A DNA stretch of 64,000 nt. Source: UBA2970 sp965221075 (lineage in GTDB: Bacteria; Verrucomicrobiota; Verrucomicrobiia; Limisphaerales; AAA164-E04). The stretch is taken from assembly GCA_965221075.1 (NCBI GenBank), contig OZ244865.1, positions 1,426,001 through 1,490,000 on the forward strand, read 5' to 3'. The position numbers were made by a program, and so were the translations under genes. This document shows, piece after piece, positions 42,557 through 51,664 of this stretch; position 1 is the first letter of the stretch, and each line of letters opens with the position of its first letter. The notes beneath the pieces were generated by a model. It saw only the letters and a program-made list of their open reading frames with translations, had not been told where the DNA came from and did no database searches.

Positions 42557-43342
42557 GTAGCGTCCCCCGCTCTCCTCCAGGCGGGCCCGTGCGCCGAAGA
42601 GCCGGGCCAGGTTCCGGGAGTTCATCACCTGGGCCCGGGGCCCCGAGGCCATCACCTTTCCCTGGCGGAGCATCAGCACATGGGTGAAGGCGCCGACCAG
42701 CTCCTCGACATGGTGGGTGACCAGCACCAGGGCCGGGGCCCGGGCGCTGCGTGCCAGCCGGTCCAGGAACCGGAGGAAGGTCTCCCGGGCCGCCGGATCG
42801 AGTCCGGCGCAGGGCTCGTCCAGGATCAGCAGGGGAGGCTCGCCCATCAGGGCCCGGCCGATCAGCACCCTCTGCCTCTCCCCCTGCGAGAGACAGCTCC
42901 AGATCCGCCTCTCCAGGCGTCCCGACTCCACCTGCCGGAGCAGGTCCCGGGCCCTGGCGAGGTCGCGGGCCGGGGGCCGCGCCCGGTAGTCGATGGTGGC
43001 GCCGGCTCCGCTCGCCACGGTGGCCAGGGCCGGCTCGTCTCCGGGAATCATGTCTCCCAGCGAGGAGCTGACCAGGCCGATGCTGCGCCTGACCTCGCGC
43101 CAGTCGGCGCGGCCGTAGCGGCTGTCCCACAGGCGGATCCCCCCCTCGGTGGGCGTGAAGTACCCGGCCAGGGCCCGAAGCAGCGAGGTCTTGCCCGATC
43201 CGTTGGCTCCCAGGATGGCCCAGTGCTCTCCCTGCCGCACCTCCCAGCTGACGCGGTCCAGGATGCGGACGCCGCCGCGCACGATGGTCAGGCCGCTCGC
43301 CTCCAGGAGCGCCGGCCCCGGGCCCTTCCTGCGCGATGCCAT
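42521..43342 (-). CDS. ABC transporter ATP-binding protein (ModF-like)
   Basis: A 273-residue ABC ATPase with Walker A GANGSGKTS, signature LSQGERQRVLIGRAL, and Walker B LLILDEPCAGLDP, then VTHHVEELVGAFTHVLMLRQ. No permease is adjacent, so the partner is elsewhere or it serves a soluble role like ModF. The reading GEHWAILGANGSGKT fits the molybdate/copper-type ATPases. It ends 36 bp inside the PQQ gene on the other strand. Confidence 0.85.
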   Translation of the reverse strand: MASRRKGPGPALLEASGLTIVRGGVRILDRVSWEVRQGEHWAILGANGSGKTSLLRALAGYFTPTEGGIRLWDSRYGRADWREVRRSIGLVSSSLGDMIPGDEPALATVASGAGATIDYRARPPARDLARARDLLRQVESGRLERRIWSCLSQGERQRVLIGRALMGEPPLLILDEPCAGLDPAARETFLRFLDRLARSARAPALVLVTHHVEELVGAFTHVLMLRQGKVMASGPRAQVMNSRNLARLFGARARLEESGGRYLLSIRARPSVA

Positions 43343-43441
43343 CGCCGCCGGATACTGGAGGGGCCTCGCCGGTCCTGCAATCCGAAGCCGCGGCGGCTGG
43401 CGGGTTGAAAGGATCCCCGATCTTGCTGCATCGTGCGGTCC

Positions 43442-44914
43442 ATGCGGATCCTCTTCCTGGGCTGCCTCTGCCTGCTCCTCGCCGCCCCGGGCCGGGGCGG
43501 CGAGCGCCCGCCCAGCTTCGTCTTCGTCCTGGTGGACGACATGGGCTACATGGACATCGGGGCCAACAATCCCGACACCTTCTACCACACCCCCCACATC
43601 GACCGCCTGGCCTCCCAGGGGATGCGCTTCACCAGCGGCTACGCCGCCAATCCGGTCTGCTCCCCCACCCGCTTCAGCATCATGACCGGCCGCTACCCCT
43701 CCCGGGTGGACGCCACCAACTGGTTCAGCGGCGCCCGCACCGGGCGCTTCGCCCCGGCGCCCCTGCGCAGCGACATGCCGCTGGAGGAGATCACCGTGGC
43801 CGAGGCCCTGCGGGCGGAGGGGTACCGCACCGCCTTCCTCGGCAAGTGGCACCTGGGGCCCTCCGCCGAGTTCTGGCCCGAGAACCAGGGCTTCGAGATC
43901 AACGTGGGCGGCCACCACCGGGGATCCCCTCCCGGGGGGTACTTCTCCCCCTACGCCAATCCCCGGATGGAGAGCGGTCCACGGGGGGAGTACCTGCCCG
44001 ACCGCCTGGTCGACGAGGCCATCGGGATTCTCGAGGGCTTCGGCCGGGATCCCTTCCTGCTCTTCCTCTCCTTCTACACCGTGCACACCCCCCTGCAGGC
44101 CCCTCCCGATCTGGTGGCCAGGTACCGCGAGAAGGCCCGGCGGATGGGGCTCGAAGGGCTGCCGGAGTTCGCCGGCGAGGAGCAGGTCTGGCCCGTCGAC
44201 CGGCCCCGTCGTGTCCGGATCCGCCAGCAGCACGCCACCTACGCGGCCATGGTGGAGGCCCTGGACAGCAACCTGGGGCGCCTGCTCCAGGCCCTGGAGG
44301 ACCTGGGCCTCGCCGGGGAGACCGCGGTCTTCTTCACCTCGGACAACGGCGGCCTCTCCACCTCCGAGGGATCCCCCACCTCCAACCTCCCCTTCCGCGG
44401 AGGCAAGGGCTGGCTCTACGAGGGGGGCATCCGGGAGCCGTTCATCGTCAAGTGGCCCGGGCGCACGCCGCCCGGAAGCCTCTCCCACGTGCCGGTCTCG
44501 AGCATCGACTTCCTGCCCACCATCCTGGAGATGGCCGGGGCGGAGGCCCTCCCCGCCGACGGCGAGAGCCTGGTCCCGATCCTCCTCCAGGAGGGAGGCG
44601 TCGGGCCGAGGGACCTCTACTGGCACTACCCCCACTACAGCAACCAGGGAGGCTTCCCCGGCGGAGCCGTCCGCCGGGGGGATCACAAGCTGATCGAGCG
44701 CTACGAGGACGGCGCCCACCACCTCTACGACCTCCAGTCCGATCCGGGGGAGCGGACCGATCTGGCCGGAACCATGCCCGATCTGGAGCGGTCGATGCGC
44801 CGGAGCCTCCATGCCTGGTACCGGGAGGTGGACGCCAAGTTCCTCGGCCCCCTCGGCGACGGCCCGCTCCCCTGGCGTCCCCGGACGCCGCCCCCTGCCG
44901 GGCCGGGGCGATAA
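43442..44914 (+). CDS. Secreted sulfatase, second copy
   Basis: A 490-residue sulfatase with a signal peptide (MRILFLGCLCLLLAAPGRGG) and the metal site SFVFVLVDDMGYMDI. The catalytic cysteine is C73 in CSPTR, the formylglycine site, followed by FSIMTGRYPSRV. Later motifs are FLGKWHLGPSAEFWPENQGF and FTSDNGGLSTSEG. It differs clearly from the sulfatase at 28209 and is likely specific for another sulfated polysaccharide. ATG at 43442 is preferred over GTG at 43433. It lies 29 bp before the next PQQ-like gene. Confidence 0.92.
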   Translation: MRILFLGCLCLLLAAPGRGGERPPSFVFVLVDDMGYMDIGANNPDTFYHTPHIDRLASQGMRFTSGYAANPVCSPTRFSIMTGRYPSRVDATNWFSGARTGRFAPAPLRSDMPLEEITVAEALRAEGYRTAFLGKWHLGPSAEFWPENQGFEINVGGHHRGSPPGGYFSPYANPRMESGPRGEYLPDRLVDEAIGILEGFGRDPFLLFLSFYTVHTPLQAPPDLVARYREKARRMGLEGLPEFAGEEQVWPVDRPRRVRIRQQHATYAAMVEALDSNLGRLLQALEDLGLAGETAVFFTSDNGGLSTSEGSPTSNLPFRGGKGWLYEGGIREPFIVKWPGRTPPGSLSHVPVSSIDFLPTILEMAGAEALPADGESLVPILLQEGGVGPRDLYWHYPHYSNQGGFPGGAVRRGDHKLIERYEDGAHHLYDLQSDPGERTDLAGTMPDLERSMRRSLHAWYREVDAKFLGPLGDGPLPWRPRTPPPAGPGR

Positions 44915-44943
44915 GGGATCGACACGCCGAGCGGGCCGGTCCT

Positions 44944-46242
44944 ATGTTCGCGTCCATGACGAGACTGCTCCCTGCGCTGCTGGCCTCCTCCCTGGTCCTG
45001 GCGGGGGAGGACTGGCCCGGATTCCGGGGACCGGGAGGGCAGGGGCATTCCAGCGAGACGGGCCTGCCCACGGAGTGGTCGGAGGAGGAGGGCGTGCTCT
45101 GGAAGACCGCCATCCCCGGCTCGGGCTGGTCCTCGCCGGTGGTGCGGGGCGATCGGGTGGTGGTGACCTCGGCCGCCGACGGGGGGCGTTCCTGCCGGGT
45201 GATCTGCCTCGACGCCCGCACCGGGGAGATCCTCTGGAACACCGAGGCGTTCCGGCAGGAGCCCCGCCGAAAGGAGCGGCGCAACTCCCACGCCACCCCG
45301 ACCGCGGCGCTCGACGAGCGGGGAGTGTACGCGGTCTTCGGCAGCGGGACCATCGCCGGGCTGGACTGGGAAGGGAGCGTCCTGTGGATCAACCGCGAGG
45401 TCGACTACTACAGCCGCCACGGGCTGGGGGCCTCGCCGCTGCTGGCCGATGGGCTGCTGATCATGCCCTACGACGGCAGCAACCGGGTCCCCGAGGCGGG
45501 CCAGTGGCCCGACAACTCCCGCGAGGAGCGGATCGGCTGGCAGATCCCCTGGGATAAGGCCGTGCTGCTCGCGGTGGACGTCCGCACCGGGAAGACCAGG
45601 TGGCGGGCCGGCCGGGGGCTCTCCCGCATCGCCCACGTCACCCCCTGCCTGATCGCCCTCCCGGACGGATCAAGCCAGGTGCTCAGCCCGGCCGGGGACG
45701 TCGTCCAGGGCTTCGACCCCCGGGACGGCCGCCTGGTCTGGACGGCCCGCAGCCAGGGCGAGGGAGTGACCCCGGGACCGGCCTTCGGCGACGGTCTGGC
45801 GTTCGCCGCCTCGGGATTCGAGCGCACCACCCTGCGCGCCGTGCGGCTGGGGGGGGAGGGGGACGTCACCGGCACCCACATCGCCTGGGAGCAGCGAAGG
45901 GGCGTGCCCAGCGAGTCGTCGCTGATCTACGCCAGCCCCCGCCTGTTCGCGGTGACCAGCGGCGGCGTCGTCACCTGCTACCGGGGCGCCGACGGGGAAG
46001 TTTTGTGGCAGGAGCGCATCGGCGGCCAGCACTGCGCCTCGCCGGTGCGGGCGGATGGGCGGCTGTTGTTCCTGTCGATGGAGGGGGAGGCGGTCCTGAT
46101 CCCCGACGACGGCGCCTTCAGGGTGCTGGCCCGGAACCGCCTGGAGGGAGCCTTCCAGGCATCGCCGGCGGTCTCGGGCGGGAGGATCTTCCTGCGCAGC
46201 GCCACCCACCTCTACTGCATCGGAGCTCAGGCGGCGCGGTAG
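44944..46242 (+). CDS. Secreted PQQ-like beta-propeller protein, second
   Basis: A 432-residue protein. After a short signal peptide the mature part starts GEDWPGFRGPGGQGHSSETG, the classic entry of verrucomicrobial/planctomycete PQQ-repeat proteins. Blades include CLDARTGEILWNTEAFRQEP, VDVRTGKTRWRAGRGL and YRGADGEVLWQERIG. Follows the sulfatase on the same strand, so it may work with it. ATG at 44956 is a possible later start. The 3' end overlaps the convergent thioredoxin-like gene by 16 bp. Confidence 0.87.
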   Translation: MFASMTRLLPALLASSLVLAGEDWPGFRGPGGQGHSSETGLPTEWSEEEGVLWKTAIPGSGWSSPVVRGDRVVVTSAADGGRSCRVICLDARTGEILWNTEAFRQEPRRKERRNSHATPTAALDERGVYAVFGSGTIAGLDWEGSVLWINREVDYYSRHGLGASPLLADGLLIMPYDGSNRVPEAGQWPDNSREERIGWQIPWDKAVLLAVDVRTGKTRWRAGRGLSRIAHVTPCLIALPDGSSQVLSPAGDVVQGFDPRDGRLVWTARSQGEGVTPGPAFGDGLAFAASGFERTTLRAVRLGGEGDVTGTHIAWEQRRGVPSESSLIYASPRLFAVTSGGVVTCYRGADGEVLWQERIGGQHCASPVRADGRLLFLSMEGEAVLIPDDGAFRVLARNRLEGAFQASPAVSGGRIFLRSATHLYCIGAQAAR

Positions 46243-46811
46243 TAGTCGGGCTCGTTGCCCGCCCGCCACTTGATGTTGCATCCCACCGAGGGCTTCTGGG
46301 GGGAGGGGATCTCCCTGCCCTCCAGCAGGGCGTCGAGGGCCGCCCTCAGGTCCCGTCCGGTGACCGGCTCCCCGTTGCCGGGCCGGGAGCCGTCGAACTG
46401 CCCCCGGTAGGCCAGCCTTCGCTGGGAGTCGAACAGGAAGAAGTCGGGGGTGCAGGCGGCCCGGAAGGCCTTGGCCACCTCCTGGCTCCGGTCGAAGAGG
46501 TAGGGGAAGGGGTAGCCGAAGCGCTCGGCCTCCTGGCGCATCCCCTCGGGACCGTCCTCGGGGTACTCCCCGGTGTCGTTGCTGCTGATGGCGGCGATGG
46601 CCACTCCTCGGGGCATGTAGTCCCTTCCCAGTGCGGCCAGGCCTTCCCCGATGTGCTGAACGAAGGGGCAGTGGTTGCAGATGAACAGCACCAGCAGGGC
46701 CTGGGAATCGCCCGCCTGGCCGGGGCCGACGGCTTCGCCCTGGAGGTCGGGGAGCTGGAAGCCGGGCGCCGGGGTTCCCAGGGGGAGCATGGTCGATTCG
46801 GTCCGTGCCAT
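46227..46811 (-). CDS. Thioredoxin-like AhpC/TSA family protein
   Basis: A 194-residue redoxin-fold protein. The active region is VLFICNHCPFVQHIGEGL with C45 and C48. It continues ISSNDTGEYPEDGPEGMR, then TPDFFLFDSQRRLAYRGQFD, and ends with a conserved VGCNIKWRAGNEPDYYR-type tail. This matches small thioredoxin-like proteins of unclear partner. No signal peptide, so cytoplasmic. Last gene after the ABC exporter operon, 49 bp from the permease. Confidence 0.85.
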   Translation of the reverse strand: MARTESTMLPLGTPAPGFQLPDLQGEAVGPGQAGDSQALLVLFICNHCPFVQHIGEGLAALGRDYMPRGVAIAAISSNDTGEYPEDGPEGMRQEAERFGYPFPYLFDRSQEVAKAFRAACTPDFFLFDSQRRLAYRGQFDGSRPGNGEPVTGRDLRAALDALLEGREIPSPQKPSVGCNIKWRAGNEPDYYRAA

Positions 46812-46860
46812 GGAGCCAGCCTGCCACAGGAGCCCCTGGGGGGACAGTCAAACCCGGGGC

Positions 46861-47640
46861 CTAGTCCTTGTGCATCTCCTCGGCATGGCTGTACTCCCTG
46901 AGGGTGATGATCAGGCAGCCAGCCAGCAGCAGCGCCGCAGTGATGATCGCCAGGGCGCCCAGGGGGATCAGGTGCCCGGAGTGATCGAAATCCAGGATCC
47001 GCTGGAACGCGTCCCGGGAGGAGAGCAATTCCATGAGGTGGCGGCGGATGGAGATGGCGTTGAGGTCGGTGGGGAGCCTGGCGATCCCGAACTCCACCAC
47101 CAGGCCGTAGATGATCCCCAGGAGCGCGAACTTCCTGGTGATCAGGCCGAAGAGCGCCGCCAGGGCCCCGTAGGCCAGGACTCCTGCCGCCTGGACCCAG
47201 ATGTAGTGCGCCATCTGGGAACCGGCCTCCTCGATCCCGATCCAGCGGCCCACCACCAGCATCAGCAGTCCGTTGATCAGCAGCAGGCCCTCGATCCAGA
47301 TGCCCAGGGCGATGAACTTGATCAGGTAGTAGCGGGCCCGGCTCACCGGCCGGGAGATCACGAAGACGAAGGTGTCCTCGCTGAGCTCCTCCCGGATCAT
47401 GTTCCCGAAGTTGAGCAGGCAGATCAGGGGTAGGAACACCTGGAAATGGAAGTAGAGCAGCGTCCCGTGGAAGTTTCTCTCTCCTCCTCCCGCGACGGAC
47501 TCCAGGAACCAGGCCAGGAAGGGCGCCAGGAGGAGGATGGCTGCTATGCCTGGAAGCTTGGGGAGGGCCGTCCTGGAGCTCCAGGTGAGCCTCCAGAGGC
47601 CTTCGAAGGCGGCTAGGAAGCTGGGCGGTCGATGGGGCAC
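46861..47640 (-). CDS. ABC-2 type permease
   Basis: A 259-residue membrane protein with about six hydrophobic segments, including LPGIAAILLLAPFLAWFL, YYLIKFIALGIWIEGLLLIN and AIITAALLLAGCLIITL. The motif RPVSRARYYLIKF after FVFVIS is typical of NosY-like ABC-2 permeases. GTG start at 47640, 10 bp after its ATPase. Probable partner of the ATPase at 47651. Cargo unknown. Confidence 0.78.
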   Translation of the reverse strand: MPHRPPSFLAAFEGLWRLTWSSRTALPKLPGIAAILLLAPFLAWFLESVAGGGERNFHGTLLYFHFQVFLPLICLLNFGNMIREELSEDTFVFVISRPVSRARYYLIKFIALGIWIEGLLLINGLLMLVVGRWIGIEEAGSQMAHYIWVQAAGVLAYGALAALFGLITRKFALLGIIYGLVVEFGIARLPTDLNAISIRRHLMELLSSRDAFQRILDFDHSGHLIPLGALAIITAALLLAGCLIITLREYSHAEEMHKD

Positions 47641-47650
47641 CGGAAGGGGA

Positions 47651-48577
47651 TCAGTGGGTGATCCGGTCGAAGATGTTGCTCAGCGATCGGCTCTGGCTCC
47701 TCATCTCTCGAAGCTGGATGCCGCTCTCCAGGACGATGCCGGGGAACAGTCGGTAGAACTCCTCGGGACGGCGCAGACGCAGCGCCAGCTCGTCCTTGTC
47801 CTGGTGGTAGTCGAAGCCGAGCAGGTGGTCCTTCCTGAACAGGATCTCCACCAGCTTCATGGGATGGTCCACCCTCACGCTGATCTGCTCGGTCCAGTCG
47901 GCCATCTCCGAACGGATAGAGCTCTGCTGTCCCGAGGCCAGGATGCGGCCCCAGTTCATGATCAGCAGATCGCGGCACAGGGACTCAAGCTCGGCCAGGA
48001 TATGGCTGGAGATGAGCACGCTGACCCCCTGAGCGACCTGCTCCTTGAGGATGGCGGCGATCTCCTGGCGGCCGAGGGGATCCAGGCCGTTCATCGGCTC
48101 GTCGAGCACCAGCAGGTCCGGGCCGTGCATCAGCGCCTGTGCCAGCTTGACCCGCTGGCGCATACCCTTGGAGTAGCGCGACAGCTTCTTCCTCCAGTGG
48201 ACCCGGGGCAGCCTGACCCGCTCCAGCATCTCCTCGCAGCGGGAGGCTATCTCGCCGCGGGGAACGCCGGACATCAGGCCCAGGCCGGAGAGCCATTCCA
48301 GTGGATCCAGATCGGTGCGCACCGACTCCCGCTCGGGACAATACCCGATTCTGGCCAGCAGCGGGGGGTTGTTGTAGGGGATCTCCCCCCACAGGGTGAG
48401 GGTGCCCGAGCTGGGGCGCAGCTGGCCGGTGATGATCTGGATCAGGGTGCTCTTGCCTGCTCCGTTGGGGCCTACGAACCCGGTGATTCCCTCCGAGAGG
48501 GCGAAACTGATGTGGTTGAGCCCCATCACCATGCCGTACCAGCGGCTCACCTCCCTGGCCTCGACGATCGCGCTCAT
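47651..48577 (-). CDS. ABC-2 exporter ATP-binding protein
   Basis: A 308-residue ATPase with Walker A GPNGAGKST, signature YSKGMRQRVKLAQAL, Walker B LLVLDEPMNGLDP and H-loop ISSHILAELESL. The C-terminal accessory domain of about 80 residues is typical of NosF/CcmA-like ATPases. It overlaps the permease upstream by 4 bp and is paralogous to the ATPase at 49548. Confidence 0.9.
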   Translation of the reverse strand: MSAIVEAREVSRWYGMVMGLNHISFALSEGITGFVGPNGAGKSTLIQIITGQLRPSSGTLTLWGEIPYNNPPLLARIGYCPERESVRTDLDPLEWLSGLGLMSGVPRGEIASRCEEMLERVRLPRVHWRKKLSRYSKGMRQRVKLAQALMHGPDLLVLDEPMNGLDPLGRQEIAAILKEQVAQGVSVLISSHILAELESLCRDLLIMNWGRILASGQQSSIRSEMADWTEQISVRVDHPMKLVEILFRKDHLLGFDYHQDKDELALRLRRPEEFYRLFPGIVLESGIQLREMRSQSRSLSNIFDRITH

Positions 48578-49551
48578 TCCGGCTTGACCCGAAGGTGGAG
48601 AACCAGCAGCGAGACAAGGACCATCGCTCCCAGGGCACAGGCGCTCCCCAGGACGATCTGGGAGTCCAGAGCGAGACTGGGGTGCAGCTGGCGCACGAAG
48701 TCCTCGATCCAGCCGAGCACGATGACCTCGATCTGGGGGGCCAGCACCCCGGAGCCGGGGGGTCTGATCCAGTCCATCCGGAATCTGTCCAGGCAGTCTT
48801 CGGGACGGAAGATCAGCTTGGACAGCTCTTCCATGTTGCCGGTGATGCTCAGGTGGCGAAGCCAGGTGCCGGAGCTTCGCGACGCGACCTGGCTTCCGAC
48901 GAACCAGATCATGATCCACTGGGCGACCGCGTTCCGGGGCCTGTTGTTGAAGGCCGAGATACCCATGGCGAGGAGGCTCAGGACGACCGCGGCCAGCAGT
49001 CCGGAGGACATGGCCCGGAGCAGGACCCCCTTCGAGTGCCACAGGAAGCTCCAGGAAGGGGCCCAGGAGGGGGCCATGAGGATGCCCAGCAACCAGACCA
49101 GGAGCATCGGCAGGATCCAGACTATGCAGAACACGCCTAGGACGGTCCCGAACTTGCCCAGGAAGTAGTCGAAGCGGCTGATGGACTTCGAGGAGTATAT
49201 CACGATGGCCCGGCTGGCGATGTCCTGGGTGACAAGGTGGGGAATGGACAGCAGCACCGCGAACATGGCGAACCAGTGCATGACCTTTTCGGTGTAGTAG
49301 TAGAAGTAGAGCCCGTAGGTTGAAGGGAGCAGGTCCCGCTCCCCGAAGCTGTCGGGATTGATCAGCTGCCCCAGGTAGTAGAGGCCGACGGCGGCGAGGA
49401 CCGAGAGGATCCAGCTGGCGACGACGAAGTTGCGGTTCCACTTCCCGTCCAGGAACATTCGCAGTCCAAGCCAGGAGATGGCCCACCGGCGGTGCCAGAT
49501 CGATCTGTGCGTCCCCCTCCAGTGCTTGTAGCTGGTGTCGTATAGGCTCAC
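48574..49551 (-). CDS. ABC-2 type permease, larger
   Basis: A 325-residue permease starting with GTG (a GTGA overlap with the ATPase upstream). Membrane segments include NFVVASWILSVLAAVGLYYL, HWFAMFAVLLSIPHLVTQDI and SSGLLAAVVLSLLAMGISAF. The motif YSSKSISRFDYFLGKF resembles ABC-2 permeases. A large extracytoplasmic loop lies near residues 245-295. Forms a pair with the ATPase at 49548. Confidence 0.75.
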   Translation of the reverse strand: MSLYDTSYKHWRGTHRSIWHRRWAISWLGLRMFLDGKWNRNFVVASWILSVLAAVGLYYLGQLINPDSFGERDLLPSTYGLYFYYYTEKVMHWFAMFAVLLSIPHLVTQDIASRAIVIYSSKSISRFDYFLGKFGTVLGVFCIVWILPMLLVWLLGILMAPSWAPSWSFLWHSKGVLLRAMSSGLLAAVVLSLLAMGISAFNNRPRNAVAQWIMIWFVGSQVASRSSGTWLRHLSITGNMEELSKLIFRPEDCLDRFRMDWIRPPGSGVLAPQIEVIVLGWIEDFVRQLHPSLALDSQIVLGSACALGAMVLVSLLVLHLRVKPE

Positions 49552-50528
49552 TGGGCGGTCTCGAGGGCCTGGACGAACATCGCCTCCAGAGCGTTGGGGC
49601 TGGGAATGATCTCGCGGGGGACGGCTCCGGTCTCGTCCATGGCCTCGATCAGGGGGTTGAGGTCCGTGGATCCGAACTGCACGTTGACATGGCCGTTGGG
49701 AAGTATCTCCGACTCCCAGCCCCTGCGGGCGAAGGCCTCCCTGAGGCGACCCGGATCCTGGTCCACCGCCAGCTCGACGGCCCCCATCCGCTCGGCCTTG
49801 AGGCTGGCCAGGGTGTCGTGGACCAGGAGCCGCCCCCGGGCCAGGATCAGGATCCGCTCGCAGATGCGGTCCACGTCGTGGAGCAGGTGTGAGGACAGGA
49901 TCACCGAGATGCCGTGCTTTTTCCAAAGGCCCTCGATCAGGTCGAGGATCTGCGCCTGTCCGCTGGGATCCAGGCCGTTGGTGGGCTCGTCCAGGAACAC
50001 CAGCTCGGGATCGTGGACGATGGCCTGGGCGAGCTTCAGCCGCTGCTTCATGCCGGTGGAGTAGGAGTCGATCTTCCGGTAGCGCTCCTGCCCCATCCCC
50101 ACGAAGTCGAGCATCTCGTGGGCCCTCTGCCGGGCGTCCTGGAAGGGCAGGCCGCTCAGCTGGGCGCAGTAGGCGACATACTCGCAGCCGACCATCCCGG
50201 GGATGTGGCAGTCCTGCTCGGGATTGTAGCCTACCCGCGTGCGGCTCTCCCTCCCCACCTTGCCCACGTCCTGCCCCAGCAGGGTGGCCCTGCCGCTGGT
50301 GGAGGGCATGAGCTGGAGGAGGCACTTCATGAAGGTGCTCTTGCCCGAGCCGTTGGGGCCCAGCAGCCCGATGGTCCCCGGGGGCAGCTGCACGGTGACT
50401 CCGTCCAGCGCCTTGATACTCCCGAAGTGCTTGGAGTACTGGTGGGTCTCGACGACGTAGGGGCTCGGGGCCGCAGGAGCGGCCCGAGGATCCTGGGGTT
50501 TTGCAGGCGCTGGACCGTCGCTGGGCAT
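49548..50528 (-). CDS. ABC-2 exporter ATP-binding protein, second
   Basis: A 326-residue ATPase with Walker A GPNGSGKST at residues 57-65, signature YSTGMKQRLKLAQAI, Walker B LVFLDEPTNGLDP and H-loop LSSHLLHDVDRI. The first 22 residues are Pro/Ala-rich. Paralogue of the ATPase at 47651. It follows the secreted protein gene with a 17-bp gap and starts the exporter block. Confidence 0.9.
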   Translation of the reverse strand: MPSDGPAPAKPQDPRAAPAAPSPYVVETHQYSKHFGSIKALDGVTVQLPPGTIGLLGPNGSGKSTFMKCLLQLMPSTSGRATLLGQDVGKVGRESRTRVGYNPEQDCHIPGMVGCEYVAYCAQLSGLPFQDARQRAHEMLDFVGMGQERYRKIDSYSTGMKQRLKLAQAIVHDPELVFLDEPTNGLDPSGQAQILDLIEGLWKKHGISVILSSHLLHDVDRICERILILARGRLLVHDTLASLKAERMGAVELAVDQDPGRLREAFARRGWESEILPNGHVNVQFGSTDLNPLIEAMDETGAVPREIIPSPNALEAMFVQALETAQ

Positions 50529-50545
50529 GCCGGCTTCGGAAATGG

Positions 50546-51535
50546 CTAGCGGAGGGAGTCCAGGAGCCCGATGAGCTTCTGGGTCCTCATGTCGAGCAGG
50601 GTGACGTGGACCTTGCTGTCCTCCTCCCGGATCCTGACCGCGCCCACCAGATCCTCCAGGGAGTCGGCAAGCAGCCGCTCCAGCCCCTTGGAGGGCCCTC
50701 GCGATCCCCAGAACCACTTGCGGAGGAAGCCGTCCTCGACGCCCAGCTCCCCCAGCGCCAGCACGCCCCGCAGCATCCTCGCGATCCGCTTGCCGGTCTT
50801 CATCTCCCGGGGCTGGAGCTCCAGCGACGCCACCAGGGACTGCTCGTTCTCGCCAAGGGTCAGCCGGACGGCCCGGGCGAGTGGGAGCAGCCATTCCATG
50901 GGGCCCTGGGCCAGATCCTGGTAGCCAGAGAGATGGGCAACCAGGACGGCGTCCCCGGAAAGCTCGCCCCATCCCTCCCAGCCGGGGATCTCCCCGACGG
51001 GCACGCCTCCCGAAGCCTGCCGGCTTCTGGACTCGAGGACCAGGTCCAGGCTGGCTCCCGCCAGGCACAGTCCCTCCTCCTCCAGGGCGATGTGGAGCTC
51101 GCTGTCGATCCGGTAGATCCCCTCTTCGACCTGTTCCACCTCGAGGGGCGTGGAGGGGCTGGCCGCCTGCTCCCGGAGCATGTCGGCCAGGTTTTCCTGG
51201 AAGCCGGGATTGAGGCGGACCATCAGCACGCTGTGCTGCTCGGGCGAGGGCCCGTAGGCGTTGCCGGAGACAGTGGCCGACCGGACATCCTCGAGGTCGA
51301 ACTGGAGGCCGAAGGCCGCCTGCATTACGGCGGTGAACTGCTCGATCTGCCGGTACGCCCAGTAGCGCTGCAGGTAGGAGGCCATCCGGGTGTCCAGCAG
51401 CCTCTCGCCGTCCAGATGGATCATCCAGCGGGTGTCGGGAGCGAAACGCAGCTCGCCCGGGACGCCCGCGGCCAGCGGGCCCATGGGGAGCAGCAATGCT
51501 AGAGCTGCCAGCAGTAGGTTGCGGCGGATGGTCAT
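50546..51535 (-). CDS. Secreted protein upstream of ABC exporters, unknown
   Basis: A 329-residue protein with a signal peptide (MTIRRNLLLAALALLLPMGP, then LAAG). The mature part is mixed alpha/beta with PDTRWMIHLDGERLLDTRMA near the start and HVTLLDMRTQKLIGLLDSL at the end. I do not recognise the family. Its place at the head of the exporter block suggests a link to export or envelope integrity. The ATG at 51535 was chosen over an upstream in-frame start because a typical leader begins here. Confidence 0.65.
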   Translation of the reverse strand: MTIRRNLLLAALALLLPMGPLAAGVPGELRFAPDTRWMIHLDGERLLDTRMASYLQRYWAYRQIEQFTAVMQAAFGLQFDLEDVRSATVSGNAYGPSPEQHSVLMVRLNPGFQENLADMLREQAASPSTPLEVEQVEEGIYRIDSELHIALEEEGLCLAGASLDLVLESRSRQASGGVPVGEIPGWEGWGELSGDAVLVAHLSGYQDLAQGPMEWLLPLARAVRLTLGENEQSLVASLELQPREMKTGKRIARMLRGVLALGELGVEDGFLRKWFWGSRGPSKGLERLLADSLEDLVGAVRIREEDSKVHVTLLDMRTQKLIGLLDSLR

Positions 51536-51664
51536 GGGGGCTGCTCGCTTCCGGTCTGGAGGATCCAGGGCGGGATTCCACAGCAAGGGGGCGCCGGGGT
51601 CAAACCGCTTTAGCCTTCCGGGAGGACAAATGGCGTCATCCCGCTGCAACAGGCGGCCTGCCGG

